Shown here: piece after piece, positions 23,101 through 31,317 of the stretch
Position numbering within the stretch: the stretch's first letter is position 1
How the letters are laid out: every line of letters starts with the position of its first letter
Assembly: GCA_949316235.1 (NCBI GenBank)
Contig: OX438749.1
Coordinates: forward strand, 32,436,022-32,500,021
Source of the DNA: Oegoconia quadripuncta
Lineage: Eukaryota; Arthropoda; Insecta; Lepidoptera; Autostichidae
Length of the DNA stretch: 64,000 nt
Direction of reading: 5' to 3'
The notes under the pieces: model-generated
What the model saw: only the letters and a program-made list of their open reading frames with translations
Told to the model about the DNA's origin: nothing
The model's database searches: none
Program-made: the position numbers and the translations under genes

Positions 23101-26100
23101 TGACAACAATCTCACGGTGAGAAGGTAAGATTCTGGCCTGATGGAAAGTGACGATGTGGTCGAAGATGAAGCACGCGATCCCAGTATTAGGTATACAGGG
23201 TGAATTTGCATTCGTATAATTCCACTAACTGGTGACGCCACACACGATTACGAACAACTTTCCCTAAGGCACCATTAGTCGTCTCGATCAAAAAAATTTC
23301 GATTAATAAATTCAATAAAATTCAATAAATATCCTTAGACTTACACACAGCGCCATCTAGTTCCACAGTAAGCTACTATAAGCTTGTGTTGTGGATACCA
23401 GATGGTTGATATATTACATAAATACATTTTTTTTTGTAAATAAATACTGATTATAAATGAAAACATCCATAACTCGGGTACACATGTCCGTATTTATCAC
23501 ATAAACATATGCCCCCAGCCGGATTCGAACCCGCAACCTTTTTGGTATAGTGGTCAGAGTTGCTAACGTTTGTTTGGTGTTTGGTGTAGTCAAACAGGTC
23601 GTTAATTTTTAATTAATGCAAAGTAAGAAACCACCATAAGTATGGAAGTCCAGCAATTTTCCGCTGAATTCGGATATGGTTTCTAGTAGAAAGCTGTTTC
23701 TAGTGAAAAGCCGAAATTTTAAAGCCGATTCTATACCAATATGGTTTCAGAATGGTTCACTTTGTATGGGGTAATCGAAAATTTTTTGATCGAATTCGAC
23801 TATGGTTTTTTGGGGAAAGTTGTTCGTAATCGTGAATGCCGTCACCAGTTAGCGGGAATTACACGAATTCAAATTCACCCTGTATAATTGAATACAGTGA
23901 CCACATTCTTGTTCTCAAGAATTTGATATTTTTGCCATCGACTCGCTAACAAGAATTGAATACTTTACTCTTCTATTGCTTATGTAAATTAGTGGACTTC
24001 AATAAATAATAATAATGATCTTACTCAGTAGTTTTCTCCTCTAGAACCTGATCCGGCGTGGAGTCCACAAAGTCGAGGAGCTCCTGCAGACTCTTCGGGG
24101 GCGGATACACAATCTCCTGCACCGTTCGAACTTCTGCGTTGCTGTATGCTGTCGACACGTGTATTAGGGCCTGAAATAGAAAAATCATATCATGGGAGTG
24201 TGTATACTGGAGGGAGGAACGTGGACTTATGCTTGAGGGTCTAAATTCATTCGTCCGTCCAGTGTTCTACGACGACCTGCCTCCGTAGCATGACATCGTT
24301 TGTCGCGCTCGACGCTGCAGCAGACAGCTGATTCGTACTATGTGAACAGAAAAATATTCTCAACCGTTGCGAGGATTGCTCTAAGAATAAGTTAAAATTT
24401 TTTTAGTAGTATTTTTTCTCATTTAAATAGCAAATTTTATCATTCCGCCTACTCTGTGACATAACGCTGTGACGTCACTATTATCTAGCTTCTAATTCAG
24501 GTATTAGTAATATTACCTGGATGTTAGGCAGCTTGTCGCATATGTCCATGAGAATGATGACAGATCTGAGGTTCTGGTCCACAGCCTTCCGAAGCCCCTC
24601 GTTGAACTTCACCGTCGCAGCCGAGTGGAACACTATGGAGACCTGGAAACGACAACAATATTTAATTGTCTTTGTCGTGTCCTTACATGATGGATAGATA
24701 AAACATATTTTTTTTATGCACAATGGGTTCGTACTTGACCTGAATCACACCTGATGTTAAGTGAAGATGAGGTCGAAGGTGGAAGCGTACTGACACCCAA
24801 CACATTTGGGGGACTGGCTATCTTATCTCTGACAACCGGAACACAACAATGCCATTAACATTGATTAAGATTTAGATTATTTTAGATTATTTATTTACAT
24901 TCCTTATTATTTCCAATTATGTAAACAACTGCTCCATAAACGCTTGTAGAAGCGTCTGCGAAGCATTGAATTTGACATTGATTCATTTTTCTGGGAATTC
25001 TTCATGTAATATTTTGGCAAACTTATTATTATTATTTTTTTTTGAAATGAAATACATAACGGTAAGTCAGCCCTTATATTATGTAACTTCATAGGTAACG
25101 TTATCGATTACGTTGACCAATGAGAAACCTTAAAATTACGGAGCGAGCAATGAGCCAACTAATGACGTGTCTAAACGTAACTGATGACGATAATGATGAA
25201 ATTATGTAATAGCACGGCTAACGAATCATGCGCACGGCTAAGGAGTGGAACGCATTGCCTCCGTCTGTGTTTCCAATCGCATATAACCCGCAGCTCTTTA
25301 AAGACAGGTTAAATAGGCATCTTCTGGGAACGCTCGTTCCATCGTAGACCTTATCTCGACATTAGTCCAGATTAAGGTCAAGAGCGATCCCATTCTAATT
25401 AAAAAAAAAAAAAAGAAAAAAGAACCCTTAGTTGCCGCCGTACCCCTGGCGTGCGGTATGAGTAACGCATTTCCCCGCGTAAAAAAAAGGTCTGGTTGCT
25501 TCAGCCTTACATCAAGAACACTAAAATTATGTAAGTGTATAAAAACTCAACCCACAGATTACGAGATTTATTTAGATACGGCGACAGTCTTAGTTTGAGA
25601 GATGAGATGAGATGAGATACGGTGAAATGAGATGATATAAGGTGAGATGAGATGATTTACGATGAGATGAGATACGATGAGATGAGATATGGTGAGATGA
25701 AATGAGTTGAGATACGGTCAGATGAGATGAGATACGGTGCGATGATATGAGATGAGATGAGTTCCGCTGAAATGAGATGGAATACGATGAGATGAAATGA
25801 TATGCGGTGAGATGAGATACGGTGAGATGAGATGAGAGAGACAGACAGACGGACAAGGCGAAACTATAAGGGTTCCTTATACTACTACGGATCCTTAAAA
25901 AGCCTTATGAGCTATATACATAAAAGTATACATCGACTTTAGCATATGTTTAATGTTTGGTTTATTACTCAAAATCAAAATCAAAATCAAAAATATTTTA
26001 TTCAATGTAGGATACAAAAATATCACTTATTGAAAGTCAACATGCTATTTTTCTTTTTTTAACTACATCGCTTCACAAGGTGTTATGGTTAGGGAGAAGA

Positions 26101-29100
26101 AGCGACAAGAAACTCCGCAACAACACATCTTTTCAACTAGTCTCCATCCTTACAACAATACTACATCTTATATTACATAATTACAAAACAATAGCAATTA
26201 ACATAACGACCAGCTAACACCAGACCTCCTTATCGCCTAAATAATCATCTATCCTGTAATAACCCTTACTATTTTGATACGTTGGTAATACTAACCTCTC
26301 TGACTTTGGTGATCATGGCCGAAGACATGCCGAGATCGGGCTGTGTGACGTCACCGGGCACCAGCACCAACTTGTCGAGCTGCTTCGGACTGTCTCGACG
26401 GAGTATGTCGAACACCTGGATAGATGAGGAGCTCACTACTATGAACGATTGTATAGTCATATGCCAGCTGACATACGTATAAAAAATATAAGGGTACATC
26501 CTTATTATAATATCTCAATTGAAATACGTCCAATGATAAATGAAATCAGGAATAGACACCATGTTTTACATAAGACATTTATCAGGTTGGACAATTTTCG
26601 TTAGACGGTTTACATAGAGGATACGTTTAAATTTATTTATTTTTAATGAATAAATAACACACAGCGCCATCTAGTTCCACTTTAATCAACTATAGGCTTG
26701 TGTTGTGGACACCAGATGGTTGATATACTACATAAATGCATTTTTTTTGTAAATAAATACTTATTATAAATGAAAACGTCCATAACTCGGGTACACGTGT
26801 CCGTATTCATCATACAAAAATATGCCCCTTGCGGGATTCGAACCCGCGACCTTTTGGTATAGAGTTTCTAACCACTACACCAAACAGGTCGACTTTTAAC
26901 TTCTTTAATCCAGTGTCAACAGTGACAACACGGCGCCTACTGGAAGTAGACGGAGCAATAAGTGACTCTATTGCCACCTAAGTCCCCAGATTAATTACCG
27001 TCGGTACCAGGCTCACATAACCGAGCTAGAGTACCCTCTAGATACTTTGTAGCGCACCTACCGAAGGTAGACCGAGCCCTAATGTTGCTCTATAACTGCT
27101 ACCTTGGGCTCCAGCCTAATTATCGGTATCAAGCTAATCGCACGTGGTCGCACGGCGTCCACTCGTTGTATACAGGTGATCCACGGTTGGACCCTGCGTT
27201 ATCACCAATAAACGTCGCCCGGTCAACCAGCGGACCTAGTGTCATCAACCAGTGGACCCCGCGTGGTCAACGAGTGGACGTCGCTTGGTGTACGAATTTT
27301 CGAGTAGTCTGTTAACAATTGGCACTAGGTTTAGGTATCGTCCTCGCGTGAACTCCACTCGGGACCCGCGCGTTGGCAATGCGCAGTCAACGCAAGGTAA
27401 GCATGCGAGCAACGAGTTGTCACCAAGTGGTCCACTCGCCGTCCGCGCTTGGAGGACTTACGACTAAGGCGATCCGGTGACGCTACGGAGTTGATGTAGT
27501 GAGCGCATACCCATATAAGTCCATATAAAGAATACTAACCGCACTAGGCGAGGTGGTGCGGAGTGAATGCCAGGTGACCATAATGAGCTATGACCTGACC
27601 TCAGACTAATTACCGACGGTATCAGACTAACATAACCGACCGAGAGGCACCTGCAGATACTCTGCTGCGCGCCTGCTGAAGGAGACGTTTCCTTCTTAGG
27701 CAATTATTTCTATATTTATCACTGGAAAAGTCCAAGCAAGTACTACAAGCTCTCAAGGTTCGACCCGAAAATCCGAAATGGTTGATGTAAGCTTCGGTGC
27801 AGACTGTCTATCTGTACTAATCACAGCTACGCTTAAACTATTCAGTATTTCGTGCATGAGACATGTCTACCTCAGCTTATAATAGAAATCTGACAGAACA
27901 GGCTTTAACTTGTGGGGTGATATCACCCCTTTGTCAGTTGTCGGCGGCGGTTACTCGAGGTTCCCCGTGATGGACAGCGCGGCCATTAGGTACTAGGCGA
28001 CATTTTGCAGAGTTAGTCCAGAAATAGGGGCGACTTTACGCAACCAAAGAATCAGCAGCACTTTCTTAATTGCCAGTTAGAGCACGATCTCTGACAAACA
28101 AGTAGCTAGTTTCACTATTTGCCTCTGTACCTATGTTAAAGCTTGTTTGTAGAACTCGCATCTGAATCCGTGGTGAAATATCCAGTGACTATGACATGGA
28201 AGTTCGTAGTCGTCTAGGTTTCCACCATTGATTAAATTGCAAGTTGTGCTTATGAACTTATAGAATAACATAGCAAGATCAACTCTCAAGAGTAGTTTAC
28301 CTGAGACTCTTTTAGGTGCTCAAGTCGTTTCTCAGGGCACATGCCATTCTTCTCCCTCATGAGGAGGAACAGGTTGTTAACTTCTGGACATGTAGACAGC
28401 AGACGCTCAACCAAGACCTGTGAACAGAACGAGATATAGCACCTTGATCCTGGATGTTTTACCTCAAAACCTAACTCTTTTCAGTTTTAGGTTCTTTACG
28501 ATCGAAGAGTTTACTGCTGATACGCAACCTTACACTGTCCAGCAGTCATGATAGGTAGGTGAAGGTTCCCTAAATAGATTCAAGCAATTTAACATATTGA
28601 CTGCCGCGAACACAGAACTGAAAATACATTGTTTGCGTACACCAGGTGAGCGCATTGGAGTTCAAACCCGTGAAATGCCTGGGTCACGGAGGAACTTTCG
28701 GATTATACGAGTACAAATTAAGGACGTCCGGTGTATTATGCTGGCTCATAGATTTGCACCCCATTGTTGGGGCGCAGCCTTGCTCTCGCTGAGAGAGGGT
28801 ATGGGCCATATAATCAACCACGCGGGCCAGTGCGGTGCGGTTGATTTGTGTCAGAACAAATCTGACCTGACAGTCATTGATTTACAGCCAACGACTGCCT
28901 TCAACTGTATCAAAATGCCACTAATGGTAACCCATCCAAGGAATGACCGCGCGACTGTGCCACGAGTGCTTCCCACGATAAATGCCTATTATTTGACATA
29001 AGCCATTTTCATAGTTTTCCGTGGGAAGATTTACCCTCTGCGGGTTGACGATGGAGAGATTTTAGTAGTTCCACATAAATGACGCTACTGCTCATCAGTG

Positions 29101-30681
29101 GTATAATATGCTTTGCATAACTGGTTCTCACTGACCTCAATCATACCTGATGTTAAGTGAAGATGAGGCCGAAAGTGGAAGCGAACAGACCCGGAAACCT
29201 TGGCTCAATGTAAGCAGTATAAAGTTTATATGTTTATGTTGCTGGTTGCTGGTTCGAGTCTCAGCGGGGTAAATGTTTAGTAACTGAGTGGTTGGTAGCC
29301 CAATTTTATTGTACGCTCATAACTTAACTCTAAACGCAATGTGTCAGATTTAACTGACAAGCTGTCAAGTGATTTATTATTACCAGCTCTTTCTAATGTT
29401 GCCTCTCTCCTCTATTGCTGCTTTATGTGAATTAATTTAATCTCAGGTAATCTGACTCGCCTTCCTGACTCAATGTAAACAACATAGGGTTTACGATTCG
29501 AAGGTCGCGGGTTCGATCCCCAGTGGGGTACATGTTTAGTACTCGGTTTGGTTGGTGGTCATCATCATCATATCAGCCGAAAAATGTCCACAGCTGGACA
29601 AAGGCCTCTCTCTAAAATCTCCACAACGATCCGTCCTGCGCTGCTCGCATCCAGCGGCTTCCCGCGTCCATTACCAAATCGGCGGTCCCCCTCGTGGAGG
29701 GCCTGCCCACGCTGCGTCCTCCGGTGCGTGGTCACCACTCGAGAACCTTTCCGCCCCAACGGCCGTCTGTTTTACGAGCAATGAGATTCGCCAACTGCCA
29801 CTTAAGTTTGGCAATTCTTCAGGCTATACGTCTCCTGCGGATTTCCTTGGTTGGTGGTAGGGCCTTTTAAATGTCTACCTGGCTAGCGACTACTATCTTA
29901 ACTAAGGCCCGTATTAATAAACCAGTCTCAATACACGTCTTGAGGCTGTATCAACCGAGATGCGTCTTAAGCAGTTGACGCTATCTCAAGCTCCGTGCTA
30001 ATTTATAAACCAATCTCGAGGTCTACTCAGCTGAGATCACTTCTCAAGTATTCGCGTCAGCGGCGAATGAATGATGGTCTTGAGTTTCGTTTATTAATAC
30101 GCGCAACTCTCAAGTGAGTACTGCTTGAGTATGCACGTGCTTTTCAGGTCTCAGGTTAGGTTGATTAATCAACACGTTTACTTGAGACCGGTCACAAGAA
30201 AGAAAGAAAGAAAGAAGAAAGAAAGAGAAGTATTTATTGCCAACAAATACAGAAAATGTCGTAAGGTATAACATTTGCCTTATTTAAATGTATGTATTTG
30301 TGGCAAAGGGATTGGGCGTCAGCATTTGCTGCCAATATGTCTTATGGCAATTGACAGCGCTGGTTTTCAGCGCAACCCCTCTCTCACTTAGGTTTTCAAC
30401 ATAAAACAGCAGTCAGGCGCGTTCCCACATACACTTATGTGTGAGAAAAAAAGAAAAAAAACTGCTGTTACCTACTTGAGAGTGCGTAAGACTGTTCTCA
30501 ATCTTGAGAATGGTTTATTAATACGGGGCCTAAGTCTGCCGCAAAGCAGCGATGAAATAAGAATGACGATGGAAGGTACACATACCTTTCCCATAAATCC
30601 AGTAGCGCCTGTGATGAGCACAGACCGCCCAGCATAGAACCTGGGGATGAGAGCCCCTGGCGCCTCCACCAGGTGGACCAT
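7978..30681 (-). CDS. FAR: Fatty acyl-CoA reductase, complete, 12 coding exons
   Basis: Reduces fatty acyl-CoA to fatty alcohol with NADPH, a step in insect pheromone, wax or cuticular lipid synthesis, normally at ER or peroxisomal membranes. Twelve exons joined by hand give 1575 nt and 524 residues, the usual insect FAR size, with GT-AG at every junction and phases that always match. Seen in order: Rossmann motif TGATGFMGK (residues 24-32), HVSTAYSN (157-164), catalytic YTFTK with Tyr211 and Lys215, [11 protein letters not shown] (about 250-260), the sterile/FAR_C region (about 390-470, including LNDWNF) and a hydrophobic stretch near 475-492 followed by a basic end. The ATG at 30681 is chosen because an in-frame TAA lies just upstream within the same exon, which begins at an acceptor (30700), so a noncoding 5' exon must exist. 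Introns total about 21 kb and are filled with transposons. Which paralogue this is, and its chain-length preference, cannot be read from sequence alone. Confidence 0.95.
8190..8245 (+). repeat. SINE A head fragment
   Basis: ctccgtggctcaatgtaaac is the SINE A A-box region. Confidence 0.6.
8366..8464 (-). CDS. FAR: FAR coding exon 11 (33 aa)
   Basis: Acceptor cgacag, first T completes Asn. Reads [19 protein letters not shown], the conserved G-x-R-x-Y-(L/V)-x-x-E end of FAR_C. Donor AG|GTAAAG, phase 2. Confidence 0.93.
8490..8655 (+). mobile_element. Diverged LINE K 3' end
   Basis: The cgcttattctccctaagcat and ttttgtatcctacattga words match LINE K 3' ends at 44530-44660; lies just upstream of FAR exon 11. 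Confidence 0.45.
8895..8960 (+). repeat. Retrotransposon-leader-like fragment
   Basis: TGGCGTCCAACTTGGGGC followed by a tail shared with 10153-10210 (ggctgaa(a/g)gtaggtc); resembles LTR-retrotransposon primer-binding sites. Confidence 0.35.
9297..9710. repeat. Inverted repeat around a SINE O end
   Basis: 9303-9380 and 9628-9705 are reverse complements over about 75 bp (gcctggttactgccggccg against cggccggcggcagtaaccagg), about 250 bp apart. Confidence 0.6.
9600..9927 (-). repeat. SINE O
   Basis: tRNA-like head on the reverse strand (gaggcgtcggtgacccagcg ... gggttcggttcccag) and a body shared with 6640-6810 and 53660-53885. Ends about 25 bp from the FAR exon 10 donor. Confidence 0.7.
9952..10116 (-). 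CDS. FAR: FAR coding exon 10 (55 aa)
   Basis: Acceptor ttccag, first T completes Ile. Contains [13 protein letters not shown] and [15 protein letters not shown], the hallmark of the FAR_C domain. Donor AA|GTGAGT, phase 2. A SINE begins about 25 bp past the donor. Confidence 0.95.
   Translation of the reverse strand, partial: SEPVQSKPEGVLHKPGAVRVCAQRLELSERERGAAKRTTHEARCGYIQFRSQVY
10153..10212 (+). repeat. Retrotransposon-leader-like fragment
   Basis: TGGCGCCCAACTTGGGGC close to the classical LTR-element primer-binding sequence; no LTRs or gag/pol around it. Confidence 0.4.
10427..10860 (+). mobile_element. LINE J 3' fragment
   Basis: Encodes [20 protein letters not shown] and [19 protein letters not shown] with a TAA after DDKHSWT; an early in-frame stop shows decay. 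Other copies at 21865-22418, 50996-51934 and 57050-57730. Confidence 0.8.
10870..11225. repeat. Repeat shared with 29310-29430, otherwise AT-rich
   Basis: gctcataacttcactctaaa and the following 110 bp recur at 29320. Family unknown. Confidence 0.5.
11228..11322 (+). mobile_element. LINE N 3' end
   Basis: Carries ggtgtccatgggcggcggtg through the A-rich tail; 5' truncated. Confidence 0.7.
11688..11830 (+). repeat. MITE F half-copy
   Basis: Starts attggtgtcgattcgaatgt, the F terminal repeat, and continues like the arms of the 13.1-14.8 kb foldback. Confidence 0.55.
11990..12353 (-). pseudogene. Deletion derivative of a transposon ORF (SKS-EKY / SENI type)
   Basis: From ATG 12321: [20 protein letters not shown] then [11 protein letters not shown], a one-base frameshift, [19 protein letters not shown], then [18 protein letters not shown] and [11 protein letters not shown] with TAA. 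The LPSKS-EKY...F..W.....SFSEN pattern is the start of insect ORFs linked to Crypton-like tyrosine-recombinase elements; here it is joined to what looks like the C-terminal tail with the middle missing. Family assignment is from memory of the motif. Confidence 0.45.
13062..14762. repeat. 1.7-kb foldback: 666-bp arms, 367-bp loop
   Basis: Left arm 13062-13727 and right arm 14095-14762 are reverse complements with few differences, from aaaccaataattatgaatag to gttgcgcgcg. Each arm holds a MITE F half. Lies inside FAR intron 9. Confidence 0.92.
14998..15087 (-). CDS. FAR: FAR coding exon 9 (30 aa)
   Basis: A 90-nt exon; acceptor cag at 15088-15090, donor AAT|GTGAGT, phase 2. Reads [18 protein letters not shown] then ARLLGIKS, matching the usual P-x-x-(L/I)-(I/L)D-x-(I/L)A-x-L-x-GxKP segment of FARs. 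The family's G-x-K-P is GIKS here. Confidence 0.9.
15132..16068 (-). mobile_element. Harbinger-like MITE D, interrupted
   Basis: The main part 15690-16000 ends TTAATACGGGCC|TAA; the left part begins aggcccgttttattaaacc at 15132. Between them lie AT-rich sequence and a SINE C (15424-15665). A second D-like tail follows at 16020-16070. Confidence 0.7.
15424..15680 (+). repeat. SINE C, complete
   Basis: tRNA-like head (gattggtgtagtggatagtc ... ggttcgaatcccgcgagg), body, and an A-tail of about 20. Confidence 0.8.
16089..16190. repeat. Clustered palindromes
   Basis: CTCAGTAGTCCGATGAT at 16090 and its reverse complement at 16121-16137 form a 17-bp stem with a 14-bp loop; a second, shorter hairpin follows with CTCAGTAGTTCGAT / ATCGGACTACT. 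Confidence 0.75.
16255..16401 (-). CDS. FAR: FAR coding exon 8 (49 aa)
   Basis: Acceptor tttcag, first base completes Lys. Contains VYNCTT and AVWYPHVTL, which precede the C-terminal domain in insect FARs. Donor CAG|GTAAGA, phase 2. Confidence 0.94.
16485..16555 (-). repeat. SINE A tail fragment
   Basis: tgatgttaagtgaagatgag is the SINE A 3' region in reverse. Confidence 0.65.
16588..17510. repeat. Pentanucleotide array (CAGTA)173 with graded flanks
   Basis: 16621-17485 is 173 uninterrupted copies of CAGTA. Both sides pass through TAGTA and then TAATA/TATAA versions. No stop codon occurs in any of six frames, so the long open frames here are not genes. The right flank is the 3' end of a SINE C. 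Confidence 0.98.
17510..17725 (-). repeat. SINE C
   Basis: Reverse-strand copy; its 3' tail at 17510 leads directly into the pentanucleotide array. Confidence 0.8.
17975..18240 (-). mobile_element. LINE K 3' end
   Basis: aaaatcaaaatcaaaaatat tail and body shared with 25970-26250 and, in the other orientation, 44415-44680. Confidence 0.7.
18440..18714 (-). mobile_element. Harbinger-like MITE D, 5' truncated
   Basis: Contains caagtattcgcctcagcggc and ends tttattaatacggccc|TAA. Confidence 0.7.
18897..19708. repeat. 41/42-bp minisatellite, about 19 units
   Basis: Unit begins gtgcgtaacgaagctttctg and ends ggtttatta(a)a; units alternate irregularly between 42 and 41 bp by one A. The left flank agggaagtgtaaattaaagt is the same text that precedes the word in element M. 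Confidence 0.95.
19787..19979 (-). CDS. FAR: FAR coding exon 7 (64 aa)
   Basis: Acceptor ttcgcag; starts with TC completing a Val codon. Contains [14 protein letters not shown] and [14 protein letters not shown]. Donor AA|GTGAGT, phase 2. The 41/42-bp minisatellite begins about 80 bp into the following intron. Confidence 0.95.
20063..20486. mobile_element. Mariner-like MITE, copy 2
   Basis: Same inverted ends as 4460-4869, TA at 20061-20062 and 20487-20488. Confidence 0.82.
20565..20880 (-). mobile_element. RTE-type LINE 3' fragment
   Basis: Reverse complement of the C-terminal coding region read at 31318-31815 (the [14 protein letters not shown] end lies near 20830-20880), decayed. Confidence 0.65.
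20845..21440 (-). mobile_element. LINE reverse-transcriptase C-terminal fragment
   Basis: Open for 139 codons: [54 protein letters not shown], typical of the region after the RT domain in CR1/Jockey-type LINEs. Abuts the RTE piece head to tail. Confidence 0.8.
21520..21866 (-). repeat. SINE C scrap and chimeric SINE (B body, C-like head)
   Basis: 21612-21770 carries the B-type gcgccatctagttccaca end, but the head 21800-21866 carries ggtttcgcttacagggtcac, as in SINE C. Confidence 0.65.
21865..22418 (+). mobile_element. LINE J 3' end with (TTTGAC)n tail
   Basis: Encodes [20 protein letters not shown] to DDNHPWT-stop, then 3' UTR ending in four TTTGAC-like repeats at 22390-22415, just inside the FAR exon 6 donor side. 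Confidence 0.85.
22437..22549 (-). CDS. FAR: FAR coding exon 6 (active-site YxxxK)
   Basis: Acceptor ccccag. Contains [13 protein letters not shown] with the catalytic Tyr and Lys, then AIFRPTI. Ends ATAG|GTAATA, phase 1. Confidence 0.95.
22622..22855 (+). repeat. SINE A, 5' truncated
   Basis: Runs from ggtggtagggcattttaaat to an A-rich end at 22855. Confidence 0.8.
22908..23056. mobile_element. Short MITE D derivative
   Basis: TTA|agggccatattaaaaaatcg on the left, ggtttattaatacaggcc|TAA on the right. Confidence 0.6.
23194..23884. mobile_element. TA-flanked TIR element with nested SINE B
   Basis: About 70-bp inverted ends (TACAGGGTGAATTTG... and ...CAAATTCACCCTGTA) with TA on both sides (23192-23193, 23885-23886), Tc1/mariner-like. 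Contains SINE B on the reverse strand at about 23325-23570. It interrupts a LINE S scrap (23070-23193). Confidence 0.82.
24025..24170 (-). CDS. FAR: FAR coding exon 5 (48 aa plus 2 nt)
   Basis: Starts [11 protein letters not shown] after atttcag and runs through an acidic linker. Ends GA|GTAAGA, phase 2; the next exon supplies G to complete a Glu codon. Confidence 0.94.
24517..24642 (-). CDS. FAR: FAR coding exon 4 (42 aa)
   Basis: Contains [12 protein letters not shown], the conserved H-x-AA-x-V-x-F segment. Acceptor ttccag, donor CAG|GTAATA, phase 0. Confidence 0.94.
24710..24865 (-). repeat. SINE A, truncated
   Basis: Reverse copy of the 3' half of SINE A, 68 bp upstream of FAR exon 4. 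Confidence 0.8.
25590..25850. repeat. GATGA-type low-complexity array
   Basis: Imperfect repeats of gatgagatgagatacggtga; the open frame on the reverse strand is a by-product. Confidence 0.9.
25970..26250 (-). mobile_element. LINE K 3' end
   Basis: Nearly the same as 17975-18240; ends about 46 bp from the FAR exon 3 donor. Confidence 0.75.
26296..26415 (-). CDS. FAR: FAR coding exon 3 (40 aa)
   Basis: Begins VFDILRR and contains [13 protein letters not shown], the typical GD(I/V) segment of the family. Acceptor tccag, donor GAG|GTTAGT, phase 0. Confidence 0.93.
26655..26905 (-). repeat. SINE B
   Basis: tRNA-like head at the right (gattcgaacccgcgacc in reverse), body, B-type 3' end with gcgccatctagttccac. 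Confidence 0.82.
26930..27890. other. GC-richer block with internal ~95-bp direct repeats
   Basis: 26985-27075 and 27597-27690 share cagattaattaccg(t/a)cggta and about 95 bp; a third partial copy starts near 27113. No gene-like frame or known element recognised. Confidence 0.6.
27900..28300. other. Intron sequence, nothing recognised
   Basis: No repeat shared within the window. Confidence 0.4.
28301..28417 (-). CDS. FAR: FAR coding exon 2 (39 aa)
   Basis: Begins after ttcacag and reads [20 protein letters not shown], the standard continuation of the Rossmann fold in FARs. Ends CAG|GTAAAC, phase 0. Confidence 0.93.
28430..29110. other. Intron sequence with a 134-codon chance frame
   Basis: 28597-29001 is open but has no domain, no splice context and a composition unlike a gene. 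Confidence 0.4.
29120..29275. repeat. SINE A rearranged copy
   Basis: A reversed tail part (tgatgttaagtgaagatgag) is followed by a forward head (ggctcaatgtaagcagtata). Confidence 0.5.
29560..29848 (-). mobile_element. RTE-type LINE fragment with target duplication
   Basis: Starts catcatcatcatatcagccg (an ATG-repeat tail in reverse) and is 5' truncated; flanked by GGTTGGTGGT on both sides (29550-29559, 29849-29858). Confidence 0.85.
29906..30530 (-). mobile_element. Harbinger-like MITE D with TAA target duplication
   Basis: Ends GGCCCGTATTAATAAACC and GGTTTATTAATACGGGGCC; TAA at 29903-29905 and 30531-30533 within SINE A text. Interrupted at about 30198-30484 by a LINE 3' fragment with an (AAAG)n tail. 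Confidence 0.88.
30586..30681 (-). CDS. FAR: FAR coding exon 1 (32 aa)
   Basis: Start ATG at 30681; the exon continues upstream to an acceptor at 30700 (cag before 30700). It carries the NADPH-binding TGATGFMGK and ends AAG|GTATGTG, phase 0. A SINE piece ends about 30 bp into the following intron. Confidence 0.93.
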
Positions 30682-30737
30682 TGCGGGATGACTTTAACAC
30701 CTGTACACATATTAAATAATGCCTCAATTAGTTACTA

Positions 30738-31149
30738 TTAGGTCCTCACCTATGAAATTGGCGTTTTGTATGATGTATTTCATTAAGACTATTTTCTCCA
30801 TACAAACATTTTTGATTTTTTTTTGGGAACGGCAAATCCAAATTTAGCTAAACTTTGTGTGTATTATCGGACAACATTAAGTTAAGTATTGGCAGTGTTA
30901 ATTTATAAAGGAAACCGCTTTATAAAAGTTTCAGCGAATCTAAGAAATGATTATGGGAAACACATGAAAAGAGCTCTGTCCAAAAAATTTTTTATTATGT
31001 GATTTAGCCCAGAAATTAAAAAATATTTCATGTGAAACATTGAAATAATATTCCATTTTCCAAATAAAAAACAAATTTGGTTATAGCTTTGAAAATCGCA
31101 GGAATGATTAACAAAGAAAAAAAACTCCAATTCCATAGGTAAAGACCCA
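30738..31149. mobile_element. Mariner-like MITE, copy 3
   Basis: Inverted ends TTAGGTCCTCACC and GGTAAAGACCCA; TA precedes. Its right end is met by MITE F. Confidence 0.78.
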
Positions 31150-31150
31150 C

Positions 31151-31284
31151 TGGTGTCGATTCGGCCGCGCACGAACTAAACTAAAACCAGATTTAGACTG
31201 GTGCTGTCACGTTATATTGTTCCAGATAGAAAAAGACAGACCTACTTTAAAATTAGTTTTAGTTTAGTTTGCGTACAACCGAAT
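31151..31284. mobile_element. MITE F, complete small copy
   Basis: About 134 bp with inverted ends tggtgtcgattcgg and ccgaatcgacacca; interior taaactaaaaccag is mirrored by ttagttttagttta. Confidence 0.75.
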
Positions 31285-31317
31285 CGACACCAATATATAT
31301 TAATTCTAATTTACTTT

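Larger units (their letters stand above)
29463..30560 (+). repeat. SINE A split by two insertions
   Basis: Head 29463-29559, middle 29849-29905 and a later part 30531-30560 are consecutive SINE A segments. An RTE fragment and a MITE D occupy the gaps. Confidence 0.85.

Noticed and set aside
28597..29001. 134-codon open frame
   Set aside because: No domain, no splice context, composition unlike the host exons; lies in a FAR intron on the opposite strand.
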